DNA of 12,500 nucleotides from Theodoxus fluviatilis (taxonomy: Eukaryota; Mollusca; Gastropoda; Cycloneritida; Neritidae): assembly GCA_034096865.1 (NCBI GenBank), contig JAWQFJ010002775.1:37784-50283 (forward strand). The letters are read 5' to 3'. Positions 1 to 8,132 of the stretch are shown piece by piece (the stretch's first letter is position 1; every line of letters begins with the position of its first letter). Made by a program: the position numbers and the translations under genes. Below the pieces are notes generated by a model that made no database searches, had not been told where the DNA came from, and was given only the letters and a program-made list of their open reading frames with translations.

Positions 1-400
1 CTGTTTGTCAGGGTGGCGGCGTGGCAGGTCCCGAGGCTGGCTCGCTGATGGGAGTCAGACGGAGCTGCCTGGGATTGGATGCGGAAAAGGCGAATATGAC
101 ATATAATGACCTCCATTCATGTGAAATATTTACACAGATATGAAGCGGGTAATTTGCCACTTAGGCCGGATATTTAATGCGGACTTGTCAGGGCGAGTCA
201 GCCTGACGCAAGCCAGCCTCCGAATTTACATCGGCGCGAGGCGCCTGGTCCATTTCCCTCAATCCTCCCCTGTCCGGAATTGAAACTTCAAAAGATTATT
301 TCTCCATGAAGGGGGTGCTAATGAAGATGGGCCCAGACAAGCTCCATTTGTAGAAAAGATACTGGGCGTCCCTCTTATCGTCCCGGATGGAGCTGATAAA
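1..400. promoter_or_regulatory. Candidate conserved noncoding block
   Basis: This stretch has mixed-composition, repeat-free sequence with AT-rich motifs such as ATATTTAATG, GGTAATTTGCC and GCTAATGAAGATGG, and no open frame of interest. Its texture resembles conserved noncoding elements, and LMO genes often sit among such elements. No direct evidence of conservation is available from the window alone. Confidence 0.25.
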
Positions 401-1194
401 TGCCCCTGAATCCCAGACCAGGGTTAATTTGGAGGGAGGGGTGGAGGTTCTGGCTAAGGGGGGATCCCAGCCCTGGGCTTTGGAAGCCTGCAAGTCGCCC
501 CACTCGGTGCCAGAACCCTGGAGCCCTAGCAGAACCCTGGCAGTGCTCTGTGGTGCTGGCTGCCACTCAGACCTCACACCACTGTCTGGGATGGGAAGCC
601 ACTCAGTCAGGCGCTGCACCAAAACTGCACTCGTGTCAACCGCTGTGGAGGTCTGAGAAGCTGCCCAAGTGTGGGAACTGCACTCTTGCATGGCCCCAGG
701 AAGGTCGTTTGTTTACCGCCTGATTGTGTGAAGTCAAACAGTTGATGCCGGAGGAAGTTGAAAACTGACACCCTGGCAAGCGCTGCTGTGGTGTTTGGAC
801 GTCACGTAGTGATGCGTGCCAAGGTTAAGTGCCTCACAGGCTCGCAGGACTGCGGCTCTCGTGTTTGACTTGTGAGCTCCGCAGGGAAAGAGACACATGC
901 ATCTATCGAAGGAGGTGCTGTCTCGCCATCTTGCAAGAAGCACGTTCTTTACACGTGTCCACACCACTCTGTGCAACGTTGAAGCGATCAGACCAACAGA
1001 GAAGGTTGTCTTCATCTGGACCTTTTCCTCGCCAGCGTGATCGAAACAGAGTATCTGGCACGATCAACTCTGAGACCATCGTCAGCTTGACTACTTGAAG
1101 TCTGCTAGGGTCATTCAAGTGTTCCACGTGACTTACCAGCAACCTGTGACATTTGGCAGCAGGTTGCGCTTGCCATCACAAAATCTGAACAAGG
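401..1194. other. Unique sequence, no gene seen
   Basis: The sequence is moderately GC-rich and non-repetitive. AGAACCCTGG occurs twice close together (about 510-540). Open frames on both strands overlap one another, lack splice context and show no family motif. I see no gene, RNA or element here. Confidence 0.6.
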
Positions 1195-1640
1195 CGTTAC
1201 TAAGACTCCACCATGCTATTCTGAAGCAGTGCTGAGGTTACTTTAGAACTCCGGCAAGACTTTATTAAAACTGACTAGAGACCACATCAAGATAACTGAA
1301 GGACTGTGTCAAGACCTTGTGAAGAGAGATAAGAAACTGCACCGAGGCTGTGTTAATTCAAACTGGGTAGATGTTGAATAAATAAATCACAAAAATTACA
1401 TTACCTATTGTTTAAAAAGACTGCATCTCGATAATTCAGTCGTCTTCGAGGTTGCTTTGACTTGACGTGCGAAAGACAGATTCATTCAAATTTACGGAAC
1501 GTTTACTAAGACTGCTGAGAACATGCAAGACCACGGAAAATGTCCTAAGTGTGGAAAGACTTCCGAGATTGTAGTATAACACCGCCAAAACCAAAGGGCG
1601 AAGGTACTGAGAAGCCTTTAGTGCTGCCCAAAGACTGCTT
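1195..1640 (+). repeat. Decayed tandem repeat of about 54 bp marked by AAGAC
   Basis: AAGAC occurs nine times on the + strand here (1202, 1256, 1311, 1417, 1473, 1508, 1527, 1556, 1631). The first intervals are 54, 55, 106 and 56, close to multiples of 54. GAGGTTACTTT (1234) and GAGGTTGCTTT (1448) lie 22 and 25 bp before AAGAC, and CGTTACTAAGACT (1195) resembles CGTTTACTAAGACT (1499). Stops occur in all frames, so it is not a coding repeat. The alignment was made by eye. Confidence 0.45.
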
Positions 1641-2230
1641 GCAGACTATCCTGAGAACGTAACAAGTGCCTCCTGCACGCGCTGCTTTCATCTTCGCTCT
1701 GCTCTTCAGAAAGTTGGGTGAGTCTTTGCTCACGGAGTGTTTAACACAAATTCTAATTTCAGTTTCGCCCATGGTAGAAAGATTCGATATTCATTCCCCG
1801 TTTCCTCAGAATTGTTTCTAATGAATTTTGGATGAGTTTGGCGTGTTGGAGTCTGTGCTTCTGTTGAGTGAACAAGCTCGACCGCCAGCGATGATGGCGC
1901 GAAATGCACAGATATTACACCTTCCTAGCTTGAGGCAAGACATTGTGTGGAGCCAAGCGTAGGCATATGAGGTAAATCGTGACCATATTCATGTGATGAA
2001 TTCGAAGTATTTCCCATTGTTTTGAAGTTTCGAAATAACGGCTGAGTAATGGAACACATGCACGCACTCCACCATTGTCCACCAACACTCCTGGCAGCAC
2101 ATCTATCCCATGTTTGTTTGTGTGGGTTTCATGAAAACCTATCCAACTGTATTGTTCCTGTGCTTTTTAATATACAGATCTGGGCGTGTTCTGTTCGCAT
2201 CATCGTAAACAGGTTTCATATCGCCCACGG
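1641..2230. other. Unique sequence, no gene seen
   Basis: This is AT-balanced intergenic or intronic DNA up to the T run at which the Helentron-like element begins. Short open frames have no recognisable domain. Confidence 0.6.
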
Positions 2231-2280
2231 TTTTTTGACTCACATGCGAAGCAAAAGTGAGTCTATGTACTGAGCCGTGT

Positions 2281-2330
2281 CGTCCGTCCGTCCGTCCGGG
2301 CGTCCGTCCGTCCGTCCGGGCGTCCGGGCG
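2281..2330 (+). repeat. CGTC microsatellite with 20-bp higher-order unit
   Basis: Two identical 20-bp blocks (2281-2300 and 2301-2320), each four CGTC units followed by CGGG, are followed by a shortened CGTCCGGGCG. It lies inside the Helentron-like element, just after its 5' hairpin. Confidence 0.9.
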
Positions 2331-2437
2331 TAAAAAACTTAAACGTTGGATTTTTCTCGGAGACTATTAAGTCTATCAACACCAAATGTGGCATGATGGT
2401 GTATGATGACAAGGCCTCAAAAAACATACATAGTGAC

Positions 2438-2470
2438 TTGACCTTGCTTCAAGGTCAAGGTCACAGGAGC
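2438..2470 (+). repeat. 33-bp exact direct repeat, copy 1
   Basis: This 33-bp segment recurs exactly at 2601-2633, 163 bp downstream. It contains TGACCTTGCTTCAAGGTCA, an inverted pair of the AGGTCA motif, then a further AGGTCA. Sequence before each copy is also loosely alike (TCTATCAACACCAAATGTGG at 2371-2390 against TCTATTGATACCAGTTTGG at 2582-2600), suggesting an old tandem block. Confidence 0.9.
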
Positions 2471-2600
2471 CATAAATGTGGTCTCAAAAACAGTCATTTT
2501 TCACATTTTCCCCATTTTCTCCCACGTTATTGAGAATGGCGACCTTAGCTACAAGTGGTATATAGGTCAAAGCAAGCCCTATCTATTGATACCAGTTTGG

Positions 2601-2633
2601 TTGACCTTGCTTCAAGGTCAAGGTCACAGGAGC
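2601..2633 (+). repeat. 33-bp exact direct repeat, copy 2
   Basis: This is an exact copy of 2438-2470, including the TGACCTTG / CAAGGTCAAGGTCA core. After the common GGAGC the two copies diverge. Confidence 0.9.
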
Positions 2634-3004
2634 TCTTCAAAGTTGGATTGTATACATATTTTGAAGTGACCTTGACCCTGAACTATGGAAGATAACTGTT
2701 TCAAACTTAATAATTATGTGGGGCACATGTTATACTTTTATCATGAGACACATTTGGTCACATATCATGAAGGTCAAGGTCACTTTGACCCTTATGAAAT
2801 GTGACCAAAATGGGGTAGTGAACCACTAAAAGTGACTATATCACATGTATTTTGGTAGGAAAATTGTGTAAAGCATTTCTTTGTGTATGATGTCATTGGT
2901 AGGTTTAGTTGTTTGACCTTGACCTTGAAGGTCATCTGAAGGTCAAGGTCATATAAAGGTCAAGGTCAAGCATGTGAGTCGTATGGGCTTTGCCCTTCTT
3001 GTTT

Positions 3005-3540
3005 CTTTAATTGACAACTGACTACAGAGAACGGGAACTTCGAAGCAGTCATTGCGTTTGGTCATCCTTGTGTAATTGACGTGATTTTATCCGCTTTCAC
3101 TTATCGTTACTCTTTGGAATTTCAGGTTGGTCGATTCAACATTACCAAATTGTGGTCACACCTTTGTCTCTAACGTAAATTGGGACCGCTCGAACCATTT
3201 TTATTAACTCGCTGCATCCAAGGGTATCTGCGTTTTTGAGCATGATTAGTAGAAATGGGTCAAAACTTCTCCGTGTTGTAAACAGTGTGGGCAGGCGGAG
3301 CTCGTTTGGCAAAGGAACAGCTGCAAGGAATCGATCCTGAACCGCGTCAAGAACGAACCCTATCCCCAAGCCGCCAGCATCTACTTGGCTTTCATCAGCT
3401 ACATAACATTTGCCCCAACGAGCGGACATTTTCAGCAGGCAAATGTCGAGTTTGCGCAAAAATGTCTGGGACTGATGCAGAAAAGGAGCCCGGCACTGCT
3501 GGTGTGCTGCTGGTGTGCTGCTGGTGTGCTGCTGCCATCC
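3005..3540. other. Unique sequence with an 11-bp triplicate
   Basis: There is no recognisable gene. TGGTGTGCTGC is repeated three times in tandem (3500-3532), which produces Cys-rich open frames that are not credible proteins. Confidence 0.6.
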
Positions 3541-3645
3541 AGATGGCGCGAAGTCGCTGGAAAATCCCGCGCAGGTGTACGCCTATTCGCGCCATTTTTA
3601 TGGCAGTGGCGAGAAGATTACCTCCGCACCGAAACGCCGCCAATT
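3541..3645. promoter_or_regulatory. CpG-dense patch
   Basis: Thirteen CpG dinucleotides fall in about 105 bp, far denser than the flanking DNA, together with CAGGTG (an E-box) and TTTTATGGC (an AbdB/Cdx-like homeodomain string). It could be an unmethylated regulatory patch, a promoter fragment or chance. No TATA box or initiator is evident. Confidence 0.25.
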
Positions 3646-3843
3646 AGCAAAGGGAGAGCACCCAAACTAGCCCAGGTGCCAGTTGCCAGACTGGGGCAGG
3701 CGGGTGGTAAAGGAAAGGCCTCTGAGAGGTGGTGCTCCCCTGGCCTGGTCTGTGAGGCTCAGAGCCCATCAGGCATCCAGACACCTGATAACACTGCCAC
3801 GGGGCAGGACAGGGGGAGGGAAGAGGCGGAGAACAGGGGAGAA

Positions 3844-3865
3844 GGGGGGGGGGGGGGGGGGGGGG
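3844..3865 (+). repeat. Poly-G run, 22 bases
   Basis: An uninterrupted run of G in a G-rich, purine-rich stretch. The exact length is liable to sequencing or assembly error. Confidence 0.9.
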
Positions 3866-4375
3866 CGGAATTGAGAGGGAGGCGGGCAAATGGGAAGTTG
3901 AGATACAGGGGGTGGGGGACTCATTAGTGAGAGGAATGTTAGCACACCAGCGACGTAACCTCAAACATAATGGGATAGGGAAGGACGACTACTTCATGTC
4001 GTGAAGGAGAAACGTGGAACATAGAACAAGAGCCAGTTGAGAAGGAAAGTCACTTGAAGTTGTGGCAATGATGGCAGAGAAAAGAGGGGGTAGGGGTGGG
4101 GGATGAGGGGCCGATTCTGAGAGAGGCGTAGGGGTTAGGGGTGTGTGTTGCAGGTACGCATCAGCACTGAGTGAGTGGCCCACTAAAGCACTAATGGGGG
4201 GCTCTAGAACCTGTCGGCCTGTTCGTGGTGGGGCGCCGGCCATGTTAACAACCCCATAATTGTCGGAGGGCTCTGCGGTGTTCCTGGCCAGACACAGCTA
4301 TGCACCGACTTGACTTCTGGCTGGCAGCTCCGCTCACCGTCATTACAAAATGTGGGTCGCAACGTTCAACTTCAA

Positions 4376-4400
4376 GGGGGGGGGGGGGGGGGGGGGGGGG
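4376..4400 (+). repeat. Poly-G run, 25 bases
   Basis: An uninterrupted run of G at the head of a strongly G-rich segment that extends to about 4680. The length is uncertain for the usual homopolymer reasons. Confidence 0.9.
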
Positions 4401-4680
4401 AGGAGTTGAGAAGGGTTTGGGGCTCTTGGTGGGACGAGGGAGACCAAAAAAAGGGGTTGAGAGGAGTGAAAACTCAGCAGGGGGGAAGGGGAGTGCTTCA
4501 AAAATTCAGTCTGAGAGATACAAGAAAAGGGGAAGGGGGCCCTGAAGGAGGGTGGTGTGGGGGGTGGGGTTTGTTACTTTAAAAATTGAGACGTGCGGGG
4601 ATGGAAGGGGGTGGGTAATTGGGGATGGGGAAATGGAGGTGTTAGAGGGGGGAAAAACTGGAAAGTGAGCTGCGAGAAAA
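4401..4680 (+). repeat. Low-complexity G/A-rich tract
   Basis: The + strand is dominated by short G runs separated by A or T (for example GGGTGG, GGGGGGTGGGG, GGGGATGGGG). C is scarce, so strand asymmetry is strong. Open frames here encode Gly-rich chains and are artefacts. Confidence 0.7.
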
Positions 4681-5913
4681 CACGTGCTCGACTAATGTGG
4701 TCTGGAAGGGCGAAACGGGAGCTCGCCAATGTTTTGATTGCGTTTTTATCCCACCCTTATCTCCTGATGCTATCCCGTCCGTGCCACTGAGCGTACGAGC
4801 GAAGAGCCAACGGAGTCGGAGAGGCGAGGGATTGTCTCCCCTGCAGTGGCTCTCGCAGCGAGAGAGGCGCAATTGTGCATTTTGCTCGTGACAGTTGTCC
4901 ACGCGCTGCTGCCTATTTTTGTCATGTGTGGGTGGTAGGGACGGTGGGGGTGGGAGGTGAAGGGTGGGAGGTGGGAGGAAACGTGATGTTTTGGTTCCTG
5001 TTAGAAATGTCGTCTCTGACGGTGACGCTGTACTTTTCTGTAAGGCGACGTTTTCCCCTGGACTTGTTCCTTTCGTATTAGAGACGAAGCTTGTCAGTCT
5101 GTGTTGCTCCATACCCATATCTTTTTCCAAATCAGTATGTGTTTAATACACGTCGCATTATATGTTGTTGAAACCAGACGACAATCTTACACTGTGCTCT
5201 GGTGAAGTAACATTTCTCTCGTTGATGTATGCAAATCAATGCACAAATGTTCTGGTGCACTAATGATTATTCATTTGTTTGCGCTTTCGACCGTTTTCGC
5301 AACATTTGACGTGTGCAAATAAATTTCACCTAACTTTCAACTTTAGCGGCTGACTGGTGACCGCCGGACTAAGAAACAACATCCCTATGCGAGCGCACAT
5401 GCACTAATTCTTTCGCCTGCACCTTTGCTTCCTCTGGAACCACGTATGTATTCTCTGTCTCAAACTCATACTCATAGATCCGCAGTAGACCTTCTCGCAC
5501 CTTATTTTTCGTGAGGCATTTCCAGTTTCCGCGATCAAACTAGCAGTGTGTGTATCCTTTCCACCTTGATCAAAGTACGATGCTTCCCCCTTTTAGCGGC
5601 GTGTGTATCCTTTCCTCTTTCTATAACAAAGAGCTACAAGTGACAGTAGTGTTTTGAGACTCATTGATGAAACGGAAATGGTGCAAGTCATGTGATCCAT
5701 GCAGGAAGTGACGTGCAACGCTAAGTCCTGTGAATCAGGGAGTCTTGTCATCGTGACTGACAAGCTCAGACAGTGCCACCCTGCTGTCATAACTCTGACC
5801 TTCTGTTGACTTGAAAGGACCCCGCAAGTTGAGGACATAGCATCGAACCCTGTCCAGTTCTGTAGCCTTTTGTCTCCTCCCTTTCTATTATGTTTCTGTG
5901 TTAGCTGTTTGTG

Positions 5914-5915
<2 letters not shown>
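4681..5915. other. Mostly unique DNA, no gene seen
   Basis: The part from 4681 to 4880 is CpG-rich and contains a perfect hairpin, CTCTCG-CAG-CGAGAG (4850-4864). The part from 5150 on is AT-richer. A motif cluster at 5229-5325 is listed separately. No exon with family similarity was recognised. Confidence 0.55.
5229..5325. promoter_or_regulatory. POU/homeodomain-like motif cluster
   Basis: A perfect octamer ATGCAAAT (5229-5236) is followed by TAATGATTATTC (5261-5272), ATTTGTTTGC and TGTGCAAATAAATTT (5312-5326). These are sites typical of POU and homeodomain factors, but such strings are common in AT-rich DNA. An enhancer role is inference only. Confidence 0.2.

Positions 5916-5980
<65 letters not shown>
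5916..5980 (+). repeat. (GT)n microsatellite, 65 bp pure
   Basis: Uninterrupted GT dinucleotides. The minus-strand reading gives His/Thr-rich open frames that are artefacts. Confidence 0.97.
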
Positions 5981-5981
<1 letters not shown>

Positions 5982-6002
5982 ACATGTAAATGAAAGTGCC
6001 CA

Positions 6003-6039
6003 TGTATATGTGTGTGTATGTGTGTTTGTGTGTGTATAT

Positions 6040-6097
<58 letters not shown>

Positions 6098-6132
6098 CTG
6101 TGTGTGTGTGTGTGTGTGTTTGTGTGTGTGTG
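6003..6132 (+). repeat. Interrupted (TG)n microsatellite
   Basis: TG repeat with TATG, TTTG and TTCTG interruptions, separated from the preceding pure tract by 22 bp of non-repeat sequence. Confidence 0.95.
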
Positions 6133-6490
6133 AGGCTCCTTGTTTGCACGCAAATAGCCATTCACGGCCCCATAGAACGTCTTTGTCTCTTTACTCTCCT
6201 ACACGCCAAGCAGGATCACTCATGAGTCGTTGACACAGGGAATCTGGAGAGAAATATCAGCGTGTAAACCGATTCTCGCACATGGGCCTCAACCACACGC
6301 ACCCTTTCTCGACTGAAGATTTGTGTCACACCTGGTTGTGGGTGCAGCCCATTCCCTGCACAGGAAGACTGCGTGACAGAGGTAGCTTCCGCTCGCTTTA
6401 GCAGTTATGTAATACCACATGATGGGTTTGCTTTTTGGGGGTACTGCTGTAGTGCATCCTTGTGTGAGTTTCCACGTATGTGTGCATGAG

Positions 6491-6492
<2 letters not shown>
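6133..6492. other. Unique sequence between microsatellites
   Basis: About 360 bp without internal repeats. No gene or RNA was recognised. Confidence 0.6.

Positions 6493-6532
<40 letters not shown>
6493..6532 (+). repeat. (TG)n microsatellite, 40 bp
   Basis: Pure TG dinucleotides flanked by GCATG motifs. Confidence 0.97.
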
Positions 6533-6533
<1 letters not shown>

Positions 6534-6584
6534 ATGTCTGTGTGTGGAGGTCGTATTTCATCGTGTTTGCGAGAATGTGCGTAA

Positions 6585-6588
<4 letters not shown>

Positions 6589-6653
<65 letters not shown>

Positions 6654-6756
6654 CAGGACACAGAGAGAGAGAGAGATAAAGAGAGAGAGAGAGACAAAGA
6701 GAGAGACAAAGAGAGAGAGAGACAAAGAGAGAGACAAAGAGAGAGAGACAAAGAGA

Positions 6757-6798
<42 letters not shown>
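6589..6798 (+). repeat. Compound (GA)n / (GACA)n / GACAAAGAGA array
   Basis: Pure GA (6589-6619) passes into CAGA tetranucleotides (to about 6652), then GA tracts regularly interrupted by GACAAA. The purine-rich strand is the + strand. A small (GGGA)n follows at 6848-6866. Confidence 0.97.
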
Positions 6799-6800
<2 letters not shown>

Positions 6801-7505
6801 GTCATTGAAGTCGTTTTTAAATCCGACTCACTTAGCAAATCTTCAGAGGGAGGGAGGGAGGGAGGAGTGGATGGTGTTTTACGACCTATCTGCCTTTGTA
6901 TGCTATATAAGACCCTTAAGCACTAAAATCACTAGAAGAATTCAAAGTAAGCGCGAATCAAGTCACGATGTCTCCATTTATTCGCCACTTACGAATTGCG
7001 TAGGAAGACGCGGTGGATCAATTCTTACCCCGAACCCACAGGGGGGAATTTTCAGAGGGCAATGTTAGTCAAAGGTATTCCTACGTTTCTTCAGTTTCGT
7101 GGATTGTTGAGACACTTGTGTCAATGCGTAATGAGGCACGTAGGCCTACTGACATTGCTTCACACTAAGTGAGGTCGTGAGCTTGCTTGAACGATTTGGC
7201 GTAAAAATACTATTAATTCTGTGCAGTGCGGATTAATTTGAATGAGGGGGAAATCGGTCGGAAAAAGCATGCCAAAGAGCGAATATTACTTCTTCGTCAC
7301 GCAAATATCACATGCTGGGTTTATCGGTTAACGACCGCGTGTTCTCGGGGTTACTCTGTAGGCCTTTTTTCCAATTACCATGGTCATGTACTCGTCCGTG
7401 TACATTATATATGTACACGTTTTAGCAGCGCAATGACCAAATAAAATCTATACAATTAATAGAGTTGCCAAATTAAGCTGTGGATGTATGTTATGTAATG
7501 CATAT
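6799..7505. other. Mostly unique DNA with one palindrome, no gene seen
   Basis: This contains the inverted repeat CGTGTACAT (7397-7405) / ATGTACACG (7411-7419) around a TATAT loop. No exon with family similarity and no RNA gene was recognised. If an upstream LMO exon exists close by, it is not identifiable here. Confidence 0.55.
7397..7419. repeat. 9-bp perfect inverted repeat with AT loop
   Basis: Arms CGTGTACAT and ATGTACACG match perfectly around TATAT. It could form a small cruciform or serve as a dimer-binding site. Confidence 0.8.
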
Positions 7506-7840
<335 letters not shown>

Positions 7841-7905
7841 AAGTCTGCAGATGCTTAGACGTACCGTAAAGGCAAACCTTTGCATCAGGGTTTGGTTCCT
7901 CCATT

Positions 7906-7910
7906 ACAGG
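7906..7910 (+). other. 3' splice acceptor of the LIM1 exon
   Basis: The run TTTGGTTCCTCCATTACAG|G places the acceptor between 7909 and 7910, leaving GCGCC before ATG 7915. In that frame the exon begins with the last two bases of a codon, then GCC, then ATG. This fits a phase-1 upstream intron as well as a purely untranslated upstream exon. The site is inferred from consensus and from the agreement of the other two splice junctions. Confidence 0.6.
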
Positions 7911-7914
7911 CGCC

Positions 7915-8132
7915 ATGCAGATTTCGCAGGAGTCGTCAGCAGCGCAGGAGAAGCGGCAGGAGTGTGCTGGTTGCAAGAAGAGGATCGGGGACCGCTACCT
8001 GCTGAAGGCGCTGGACCAGTTCTGGCACGAGGACTGCCTCAAGTGCTCCTGCTGCGACTGCAGACTGGGGGAAGTGGGATCCACGCTCTTCACAAAGGCA
8101 GACCTCCTGCTGTGTCGCCGTGACTACCTCAG
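7915..8132 (+). CDS. LMO1: LIM-only protein (LMO1/3, rhombotin type): coding exon with LIM1
   Basis: This exon encodes residues 1-72 of a LIM-only transcriptional cofactor and the first two bases of codon 73. LIM1 is complete. Zinc ligands are C17, C20, H38, C41 for the first knuckle and C44, C47, C67, D70 for the second. The stretch [20 protein letters not shown] and the following LR match the LMO1/LMO3/Beadex group as known to me, rather than LMO2 or LMO4. The exon is preceded by a good acceptor (pyrimidine-rich, CAG at 7907-7909) and closed by the donor AG|GTGAGC at 8132/8133. ATG 7915 is only five bases after the acceptor and has G at -3, so it is a plausible start. The frame is also open back to the acceptor (GC GCC ATG), so an upstream exon ending in phase 1 could add N-terminal residues. 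LMO proteins are nuclear adaptors that bind LDB/Chip, bHLH and GATA factors. The family call is firm; the exact start is uncertain. Confidence 0.93.

Larger units (their letters stand above)
2231..3004 (+). mobile_element. Non-autonomous Helentron-like (HINE-type) element, about 770 bp
   Basis: The 5' end carries GACTCACATGC (2237-2247) just after a T run. Its exact inverse GCATGTGAGTC sits at 2970-2980, followed by the hairpin GGGC-TTT-GCCC (2985-2995) and TTCTTG. A second local hairpin pairs GACTCAC (2237-2243) with GTGAGTC (2257-2263). Next comes a CCGT-type microsatellite (2281-2330), then a body dense in AAGGTCA motifs. A subterminal inverted repeat, an internal microsatellite and a 3' terminal hairpin in this order are the layout described for Helentron-derived non-autonomous elements, including the oyster pearl type. 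No Rep/helicase coding remains. The orientation is set by the 3' hairpin. The exact ends are uncertain because insertion into a T-rich target leaves no duplication to read. It could instead be a MITE. Confidence 0.6.

Noticed and set aside
1545..1772. CPKCGK-like string (TGTCCTAAGTGTGGAAAG at 1540-1557) suggesting a zinc finger
   Set aside because: An isolated CxxC with no second ligand pair in an open frame; it falls in the decayed AAGAC repeat.
5593..6225. Long His/Thr-rich and Val/Cys-rich open frames on both strands
   Set aside because: They are translations of (TG)n repeats; no start context, splice sites or family motifs support a protein.
6398..7068. Leu/Ser-rich and Arg/Glu-rich open frames of 146-190 codons
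   Set aside because: They read through GA/GACA microsatellite in both directions; repeats lacking stop codons explain the length.
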